Origin: Thermoanaerobaculia bacterium
Lineage (GTDB): Bacteria; Acidobacteriota; Thermoanaerobaculia; Multivoradales; UBA5704
Assembly (NCBI GenBank): GCA_025937035.1
Contig: JAICSG010000221.1
Location: 1 to 6,740 of the forward strand
Length of the DNA stretch: 6,740 nucleotides
Direction of reading: 5' to 3'
Under the pieces are notes generated by a model. That model was not told the DNA's origin. It worked only from the letters and a program-made list of their open reading frames with translations, and did not search any database. Numbering within the stretch: the stretch's first letter is position 1; each line of letters begins with the position of its first letter. Made by a program: the position numbers and the translations under genes. Positions 1 through 5,073 of this stretch are shown in pieces.

Positions 1-48
1 GGCAGGCCTCTATTTTAGTGACCATGAGCAGGTCCGGCAAGCGAAGCC
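1..48. other. Left-edge sequence downstream of the M14 gene
   Basis: No coding start or terminator with a U-run is visible in these 48 bases on either strand. The M14 stop codon (TGA) begins the region on the minus strand; a 5-pair CGAAG/CTTCG stem straddles that stop but is too short to call. Confidence 0.3.
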
Positions 49-3039
49 TCACTTCGTCGCCCCCAGCGCCCCCTGCTGCAACATCGCGTTCCACACCAGC
101 GGATGGCTGCCGATCGTCGAGCCGCGCCAGATGGGGTTGATGGCGAAGAGGAGCAGGTGCCCCTTCCCTACCGGGACCTCGACCACGGCGGCGCGGCGGG
201 CCAGCGAGCCTCCGTTCTCCAGCAGGCCGGAGACCAGGAGGTCGTCGGCGTCTCCGAAGCGCAGGAGGGTCCTCGGACGGAGCGCCTCGGGGATCACGGC
301 GGGGTTGTTGCGCAGCTCTTCGGTGCGCAGCGGACGGGCCTCCCAGCGCTCGACCTTGGCTGGCGCGGGGGGCGGCGGCTGGAGCGGACGGCCCTGCGGC
401 TCGTCCATGTCCTTGGGGCCGCCGCGGCCGGTCGGGCGGTCCTCCTCTTCCTGCTGCCAGCCTCCGGCCGCCGAGTTGCTGATCTCGAAGCTCATACCGT
501 CCGCGCTGTAGACCGACAGGCGGTCTCCCAGGCCGTCGGCGATCGGTGAGGTGGGATCCGGGAAGCGGGCGTCGAGCACGGTGCCGACCACCTTGAGCCC
601 CTTGGGATTGGCGACTCTCACCCCCGGCGCCATCCCCGATTCGATCATCAGGCGCGCGGTGTCCTCGACCGCCACCAGCAGGCCCCCCTGCTCCACGAAC
701 TGGCGCAGGTGGTCGAGACCGGCGTAGCCCAGGCCCGGCCTTTGATCGTCCGTGGAGGCGATCTTGCCGAGGCTCGGGGTCTCCGGCGTGGTCTTCCAGG
801 GCATGGGCTCGCCCCACATCGGCAGGCCGGTGACGATGCGCTGGGGATCTCCGAAGAAGCCCACGGGTGGGAAGAGGATCACGTCGTAGCGGGAGGCGAG
901 ATTCGCGTTGGCCGCCACGTCCTGGGTGCTGATGTAGTCGTAGGGGATCTTCAGCAGGTCGAGACGCTGGCGCCACCACCCCTCGGTCTGGGTGCTGAGC
1001 CAGGTGTGCAGGAGCGCCACGCGCGGCCTGGCGACCGGCCGGGTGGCGATCTTCGGAAGATCGGCCACCGCCGCCACCTCCACGCCGGAATCCGCGGCGG
1101 CGTGGTCGAGGGCGTCCTTGGCCATCCCCCGCACCAGCCAGGTGCCGCGCGGATATTCGTGCTTGCCCATCTTGAAGGGCTCGGCCGCGGCCTCGACTTT
1201 GGAGTCCCCGAGGGCGTAGCGGAGGGTGAGCATGGAGTCGTCGCCATGCTGGGCGATCACGAACGTGGAGCCGCTCCCCGCCACTCCGCCATGGGGGCGG
1301 ACCGGCGCCTCGACCCGGCTCATCGCCGCCGAGAGCACCTGGCGGTCGGTGACGCGCACGGCCTCGGTGTCGAACAGCGCGGGGAAGCACCAGCCGGTGT
1401 CGTCGTAGGGGCGCTTCTGGGGGTCGTCCGGGCTCCAGTACTGGCGGTCGAGCAGGGCGTCCGCGGAGCGGCTGTAGGGCTGGTCCATGCGCACGACGTA
1501 GCTGCCGGCGGGGAACGTCCGCTGGACAGTCGCCGCCTTGTCCTTGTCTTTGCCTTTCTCCTTATCTTTGTCCTTGCCTTCCGCCTTGGGCGCCGGCACG
1601 GCCACCGTGAACGGCTTGTCGGCGCGCGAGATCTCGACGTGCTGGAGCTGCAGGACGCGGAGGAGCTCGGCCTGGGCGCCCGGACGGCGGTCGTCCGCGG
1701 GGAGGACGTAGGCGGCCGGCCCCGCGTTCTCGGGCTTCTGGATCGAGCGCTTGCTCTTCTCCCAGAAGTTCCGCAGCAGCAGCTCGCGGTTCTCGGCCAC
1801 GAAGGCGAGCGAGACCAGGAGGCCGGTCTGCTCGTAATTGTTGTTGTTGCGCTGGGACCAGGTGACGGTCCGGTAGGCGGGGTTCTGGCGGTACCAGGTC
1901 CGGGAGGCCTGGTCGGGCGAGATCTCGCGCTGCTCGGTGTCGGCGCCGCCGTTGCCGAAGGTCTCGTAGAGGCGGGAGACGCCGTTGTGCATCGCCGCCA
2001 GGAACATCAGGTAGCCCGGGCTCCAGGTGTCGAAGTCGCCGTGGGTGAAGACGCCCGGCATGCCGTACTTGGTCATCTGGGCCACGTTCATCCAGCCGAA
2101 GAGCTGCCACTCGTTGGTGAGGATGGGATCGACCCAGGCGTTGTAGGGGCCGTCGCCCACGGTGTTGTCGTAGAGGAAGGGCACCGATTCGTGGAGGTCG
2201 TGCAGCACCTGGGCGTGCCAGGCGATGTAGGTGTCGAGCACCTGCCGGGAGAGGGAGAGGGTCAGGCCCATGGCGTCGCGGTTGTTGTCGTGCGCCACGT
2301 AGTGCCCCCAGTAGACCAGGCGCGGCGGCACGGCCTTGGGATGGGCGAGATGCCAGCGGTAGACGTCCGCCATGCGGTCGCGGCCGTCGACCTCGACCAC
2401 CGGCGTGATGAGGGTGATCACGTTGTCGCGGATCGATCGGATGTAGGGGCTCTCGTCGACCGCCAGCCGGTAGGCGAGCTCCATCAGGGCGGTGGGCGCG
2501 CCGGTCTCGGGGGAGTGGATGGTGCCCGTGATGTAGTAGACCGGCACGCTCGACGTGATCAGCGGCTCGGCGCGCTGGTCGTCGAGCTTGAGGAGGCGGG
2601 GGTCCGCGAGTTGGGCCAGCCGCGCGTCGTTCGCCTTCTGCTCTTCGAGGTTCTTCTCGGAGCTGACCGCCACCGCGATCCGCTCGCGCCCCTCCTCGCT
2701 CGTGCCGATCGAGATCACCCGCACCCGGGGGCTGGCGGCCGCGAGCATGCGGAAGTAGCGGTTGACGTCCGCCACATGGGGCAGGATGCCCGGCGCGCCG
2801 GCCACGTCGCCGAGGACGGCGCTGGGGCCCGGCACGGTCCTGGAGGCCGGCAGGTAGTCCGTGAGCGGCGAGTTGAACTCGGGCCCCGTGGTGTACTTGC
2901 GGATCTTCGCCGTGGCATCGGCGTCGATGGGCTGCTGGAGATCGGGCTTCAGCTCGGCGGGGACGCGGGGCTGCATCTGGGCGGCGGCGGGGGCCAGTAG
3001 GGCCACGGCGAGCAGGACGGCAAGGGCGAATCGGCGCAT
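49..3039 (-). CDS. Secreted M14-family zinc carboxypeptidase-like protein with C-terminal GATase1-like domain
   Basis: The 996-residue protein begins with a clear Sec signal peptide (RR at 2-3, hydrophobic core 4-16, likely cut after APAAA at residue 20), so it should act in the periplasm or outside the cell. An M14 peptidase domain spans about 85-370. The zinc ligands are H175 and E178 (HSPE) and H283 (in DLHES). DNNR at 251-254 matches the substrate-binding Asn-Arg of carboxypeptidases. E359 in LYETFG is the likely catalytic Glu, 76 residues after the last zinc His (74 in carboxypeptidase A). A Lys/Asp-rich linker lies at 489-501. Residues about 672-990 resemble a class I glutamine-amidotransferase-like fold with no evident catalytic Cys. 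Such large M14 proteins are presumed to trim peptides; the substrate is unknown. The ATG start has GGAGG 7 bases upstream. It is the last gene of the row and may have its own control region at 3040-3115. The M14 call is firm; activity is inferred. Confidence 0.88.
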   Translation of the reverse strand: MRRFALAVLLAVALLAPAAAQMQPRVPAELKPDLQQPIDADATAKIRKYTTGPEFNSPLTDYLPASRTVPGPSAVLGDVAGAPGILPHVADVNRYFRMLAAASPRVRVISIGTSEEGRERIAVAVSSEKNLEEQKANDARLAQLADPRLLKLDDQRAEPLITSSVPVYYITGTIHSPETGAPTALMELAYRLAVDESPYIRSIRDNVITLITPVVEVDGRDRMADVYRWHLAHPKAVPPRLVYWGHYVAHDNNRDAMGLTLSLSRQVLDTYIAWHAQVLHDLHESVPFLYDNTVGDGPYNAWVDPILTNEWQLFGWMNVAQMTKYGMPGVFTHGDFDTWSPGYLMFLAAMHNGVSRLYETFGNGGADTEQREISPDQASRTWYRQNPAYRTVTWSQRNNNNYEQTGLLVSLAFVAENRELLLRNFWEKSKRSIQKPENAGPAAYVLPADDRRPGAQAELLRVLQLQHVEISRADKPFTVAVPAPKAEGKDKDKEKGKDKDKAATVQRTFPAGSYVVRMDQPYSRSADALLDRQYWSPDDPQKRPYDDTGWCFPALFDTEAVRVTDRQVLSAAMSRVEAPVRPHGGVAGSGSTFVIAQHGDDSMLTLRYALGDSKVEAAAEPFKMGKHEYPRGTWLVRGMAKDALDHAAADSGVEVAAVADLPKIATRPVARPRVALLHTWLSTQTEGWWRQRLDLLKIPYDYISTQDVAANANLASRYDVILFPPVGFFGDPQRIVTGLPMWGEPMPWKTTPETPSLGKIASTDDQRPGLGYAGLDHLRQFVEQGGLLVAVEDTARLMIESGMAPGVRVANPKGLKVVGTVLDARFPDPTSPIADGLGDRLSVYSADGMSFEISNSAAGGWQQEEEDRPTGRGGPKDMDEPQGRPLQPPPPAPAKVERWEARPLRTEELRNNPAVIPEALRPRTLLRFGDADDLLVSGLLENGGSLARRAAVVEVPVGKGHLLLFAINPIWRGSTIGSHPLVWNAMLQQGALGATK
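1537..1575 (-). repeat. Low-complexity Lys/Asp repeat inside the M14 gene
   Basis: Residues 489-501 read as alternating charge, KDKDKEKGKDKDK, encoded by imperfect repeats of GACAAG on the coding strand (a pyrimidine-rich tract on the plus strand). It sits between the peptidase half and the C-terminal half and looks like a flexible charged linker. This kind of short imperfect repeat can change length by replication slippage; that is inference. Confidence 0.75.
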
Positions 3040-3046
3040 TCGGAAT

Positions 3047-3051
3047 CCTCC
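3047..3051 (-). promoter_or_regulatory. Shine-Dalgarno site of the M14 gene
   Basis: GGAGG on the minus strand, 7 bases before the ATG at 3039-3037. It supports this start, which also yields a well-formed signal peptide. The site directly follows the 3' arm of the inverted repeat at 3052-3092. Confidence 0.8.
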
Positions 3052-3092
3052 GGCGATAGGAGACGGACTGTGAGCCCCCGCATCCTATCGCC
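3052..3092 (-). repeat. Perfect 10-base inverted repeat upstream of the M14 gene
   Basis: GGCGATAGGA and TCCTATCGCC (3083-3092 and 3052-3061) are perfect complements separated by a 21-base loop. In the transcript they would form a 10-pair stem ending exactly where the GGAGG Shine-Dalgarno site begins. It could be a translational control hairpin, an RNA-processing site or, as DNA, a two-half-site operator (arm centres 31 bases apart, about three helical turns). No U-run follows it, so it is not a standard terminator. The repeat is directly visible; any function is inferred. Confidence 0.55.
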
Positions 3093-3115
3093 ATCCCGGG
3101 CCGATTCGAAGAGAT

Positions 3116-3616
3116 CTACAGGCGCCGGATGCTGAGGCGCGCGAACACGTGATCGGAGGAGCCGCCGGAGCACACCTGGAGGTAGACGTCCTTGACGTCG
3201 CTGCCGCACTGGTGCTCCAGCACGATATGGGCTTCCTCCCCGGTGGTGAAATAGGTCTCGACGAGGCTGGGGATGGCGTTGGCCGTGGAGATGCTGCCGA
3301 ACAAGAAGCCCGCGTCGCGGTCCTCCGGGTCCTCCTCCGCGCGCCGCAGGCGGCAGTAGCCGCCGTTGGCCGGCGACCGGGGCTCGACCATCTCGGGCGG
3401 CTCCTCGCCGGTGTAATAGACGGTGGTGGAGAAACCGGTAATGTGATAGGTCCCGGGCGGCAGCGTAATGACGCCGGTGCTCTCGTCGAGCTCGATGGCG
3501 CCGTCGGGTGAGCGGGCGTCGACGTGGTTGAACACCCGCGTGTTCATCCCCGGCCGCATGGGCTTGAGGGTGGGAGAAAATTCGGAAAACACGGCGTAGC
3601 ACGGACCGTCGGACAT
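3116..3616 (-). CDS. Small beta-rich protein of unknown function, possibly C1q/TNF-like
   Basis: I do not recognise a characterised family. The 166-residue protein starts at the ATG at 3616, because GGGAGG lies 7 bases upstream; a longer start at 3682 would add an Arg/Ser-rich tail overlapping the preceding gene and is unlikely. It has no signal peptide or membrane segment. The pattern at 46-60 (STGVITLPPGTYHIT) resembles the 'tG-f-apPGtY-f' strand pair of C1q/TNF-like jelly rolls, followed by alternating beta-strand-like segments and a closing segment HVFARLSIRR (156-165). Four cysteines (6, 88, 137, 149) are present. From memory, similar GTYHITG / YCxL / HVFA proteins occur as uncharacterised bacterial proteins; this is unchecked. 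The 13-base gap to the gene ending at 3630 indicates a shared mRNA, so the product probably works with that binding-domain protein. The coding call is firm and the fold is tentative. Confidence 0.8.
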   Translation of the reverse strand: MSDGPCYAVFSEFSPTLKPMRPGMNTRVFNHVDARSPDGAIELDESTGVITLPPGTYHITGFSTTVYYTGEEPPEMVEPRSPANGGYCRLRRAEEDPEDRDAGFLFGSISTANAIPSLVETYFTTGEEAHIVLEHQCGSDVKDVYLQVCSGGSSDHVFARLSIRRL

Positions 3617-3623
3617 TTGGGAG

Positions 3624-3630
3624 CCTCCCT
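3624..3630 (-). promoter_or_regulatory. Shine-Dalgarno site that fixes the start of the 166-residue protein
   Basis: AGGGAGG lies 7 bases before the ATG at 3616. Its first A is the last base of the TGA stop codon of the preceding gene (TGAGGGAGG), so ribosomes finishing the upstream gene end on this site. This favours the 3616 start over 3682 and suggests translational coupling. Confidence 0.75.
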
Positions 3631-4961
3631 CAGGAACGCTTTCTTCCGAACGGCGCCAGGAAGAGCGGCGCCACGACATCATGATGATCGGTATAAAGGT
3701 TGACGTCGAGATCGATCGGATAGGGGTCCGGGCCCCGCGACATCCGCTGGATCTGGATCATGTCTCCCACATAGACGTGGACGCGCGGCTCCTCTCCCCC
3801 GCTGGAAGCTACGGCCGTGGGGATCTCTTCCAGGGTGACCGTCGATTCCTCGCAGGTCCCGCCGAGCTCGCGAATCCGTTGCACGAGCCGGCCCGCCGCC
3901 TTGGTCTGATCCTTGGCCGCCGTATGGACGAGCAGGATCGGAGAGCCCGTGGCGCGGGAGTTTTCCGCCAGGAACCAGGCGATCCGGTCGAGGCCGCCGG
4001 CGGGCGGCTTGCCGAAGTCGCCGCGCCCGGTATAGAGGGCGTCGATATGAAAGAGCGTGGTGTTGCAGGCGAAAGCGGCCTGATCTTCCCGGCCGATGGT
4101 GAGGATCGCGGAGAACACCAGATCGTACTTGCCACCCTCCAGCCGCTTCTTGAGCTCCGCGAAGAGGACGTCGTTGTCGGTGCCGTCGCCGGGCAGCTCG
4201 ATGTCTTTCTCCTCCACCCACTCCGCCCGCAGGCGAGGCTTTCCGTAGTGCCGGCCGATGAGGTCGGTCAACGCGTTTCCGAGCTCGTATTCGAAGCCCT
4301 CGATCTCGGCGGAGCCCTTCTCCTTGGGATAGTAATAGGGCGCGGCCGGGTAGACGCCGATGCGGATGGCCTCCTGATCGCCCAGCGCCGCGAGGCCACC
4401 GGCCGCGTCGACCTCTCTCCAGCCGGGGATCTCGGAGGTGCCAGGCGCGTTCCGGCCTGCTCCCATGTAGCGGGAATACAGAGAGGAGTATTGGCCGTCC
4501 TGGCCGGCGAATTCCTTGAAAGCCGCGCCGAAGAGATCCGAGATCGTGGCCTTCCAGGGCGCTTTCCGGTCGTGGACGCCGGTAATCCTGCTGACCAGGT
4601 TGTAGGGAGAGTCCGGACCGGGGGTGAAACGCACGGTCTTTTCCTCGCCGGCGCCGGTCCAGTCGGCCGTCAGGTATTGCACGAGCTTCAGCACGCCGCC
4701 GGCGAATTCGATGGAGTCCGCCGAATTCGGATGCAGGTCGCCTTCCGCGGTCCAGTGTTGCCACGAGAGCCGGGAGCCGTCCAGGGGATAGGTGATGACG
4801 AAATCGGGAGGCCGGGCACAGGCGGCGGCCAGCACGGCTTCGTCGAGCTTCCTCGCGTCGGCGCCGGCGCCGAGGTCCCAGTACCCGACGTCCACGCGGG
4901 CTCCACAGGGGACCTGATAGATGATCTGATGGCCCTGCCGGGTGGTCACGCTGTATCGCAT
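3630..4961 (-). CDS. Signal-less protein with N-terminal unknown domain and SBP3-type amino-acid-binding domain
   Basis: Residues about 198-430 form a family 3 solute-binding domain: IRIGVYP (199-205) opens it, GFEYELGNAL (222-231) matches the usual 'GFdvDla-al' helix, and KYDLVFSAI (278-286) with LTIGRED (287-293) matches the 'yDlv-sgltiT-eR' core. T288-x-x-R291 is in the position of the HisJ/LAO Arg that binds the ligand alpha-carboxylate. RVHVYVGD (393-400) puts D400 where those proteins bind the alpha-ammonium, so a free amino acid or similar compound is a plausible ligand. Residues 1-195 match nothing I know. There is no signal peptide, lipobox or membrane helix, and no in-frame ATG or GTG in the upstream spacer that could add one, so the protein is probably cytoplasmic. 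That is odd, since this fold normally serves outside the cytoplasmic membrane. Cyclohexadienyl dehydratase-like enzymes share the fold and are an alternative. The ATG has GGGAGGAGG upstream. It leads a likely two-gene operon. The domain call is fairly firm; the role is inferred. Confidence 0.82.
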   Translation of the reverse strand: MRYSVTTRQGHQIIYQVPCGARVDVGYWDLGAGADARKLDEAVLAAACARPPDFVITYPLDGSRLSWQHWTAEGDLHPNSADSIEFAGGVLKLVQYLTADWTGAGEEKTVRFTPGPDSPYNLVSRITGVHDRKAPWKATISDLFGAAFKEFAGQDGQYSSLYSRYMGAGRNAPGTSEIPGWREVDAAGGLAALGDQEAIRIGVYPAAPYYYPKEKGSAEIEGFEYELGNALTDLIGRHYGKPRLRAEWVEEKDIELPGDGTDNDVLFAELKKRLEGGKYDLVFSAILTIGREDQAAFACNTTLFHIDALYTGRGDFGKPPAGGLDRIAWFLAENSRATGSPILLVHTAAKDQTKAAGRLVQRIRELGGTCEESTVTLEEIPTAVASSGGEEPRVHVYVGDMIQIQRMSRGPDPYPIDLDVNLYTDHHDVVAPLFLAPFGRKRS

Positions 4962-5073
4962 CGCACCTCCTCCCTGGGACAGAAGCGCCAGACTTCGATC
5001 TCGAACCGCCCGTGCCTGCCGGTTTGCCTGATTCTTATACGAAAACAGCTGGCCGCCAAATTTTTTACATACT
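4962..5073 (-). other. Spacer between M1 gene and binding-domain gene; likely promoter region
   Basis: This 112-base spacer holds the most AT-rich stretch in the window (about 5030-5075). On the minus strand a TATAAG (5034-5039) could be a -10 element. TTGGCG (5054-5059) lies upstream, but its 14-base spacing is too short for a standard sigma-70 promoter, so the assignment is weak. The A-run after the M1 stop is on the transcribed-sense strand, so it is not a U-tract terminator for that gene. I see no riboswitch-like structure. Confidence 0.3.
4966..4974 (-). promoter_or_regulatory. Strong Shine-Dalgarno site of the 443-residue gene
   Basis: GGGAGGAGG on the minus strand ends 4 bases before the ATG at 4961; the inner GGGAGG register gives a 7-base spacing. 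It confirms the start and therefore that the protein truly lacks an N-terminal export signal. Confidence 0.8.

Noticed and set aside
42..56. CGAAG/CTTCG stem around the M14 stop codon as a terminator
   Set aside because: Only five pairs and no U-run on the minus-strand transcript.
1837..1848. GTT trinucleotide run encoding four Asn residues in the M14 protein
   Set aside because: Too short (four codons, one differing) to claim as a microsatellite of interest.
709..3000. Long plus-strand open frame (763 codons) antisense to the M14 gene
   Set aside because: Its translation is rich in Gly, Val, Arg, His and Ala with no recognisable motif; in GC-rich DNA the strand opposite a real gene often lacks stops. 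The minus-strand M14 gene with intact catalytic motifs explains the region.
3617..3682. Longer start for the small protein at 3682 (188 residues)
   Set aside because: The extra 22 residues are Trp/Arg/Ser-rich, overlap the preceding gene, and the strong Shine-Dalgarno site at 3624-3630 points to the 3616 ATG.
4703..4729. CGAATTCG palindrome occurring twice (4703-4710 and 4722-4729)
   Set aside because: Both copies lie inside coding sequence (the PNSADSIEF region) and are explained by codons; no sign of a regulatory or recombination role.
5061..5066. Six-T run after the M1 gene as an intrinsic terminator
   Set aside because: The T-run is on the plus strand; the minus-strand transcript reads A there, and no stable GC stem precedes it in the right orientation.
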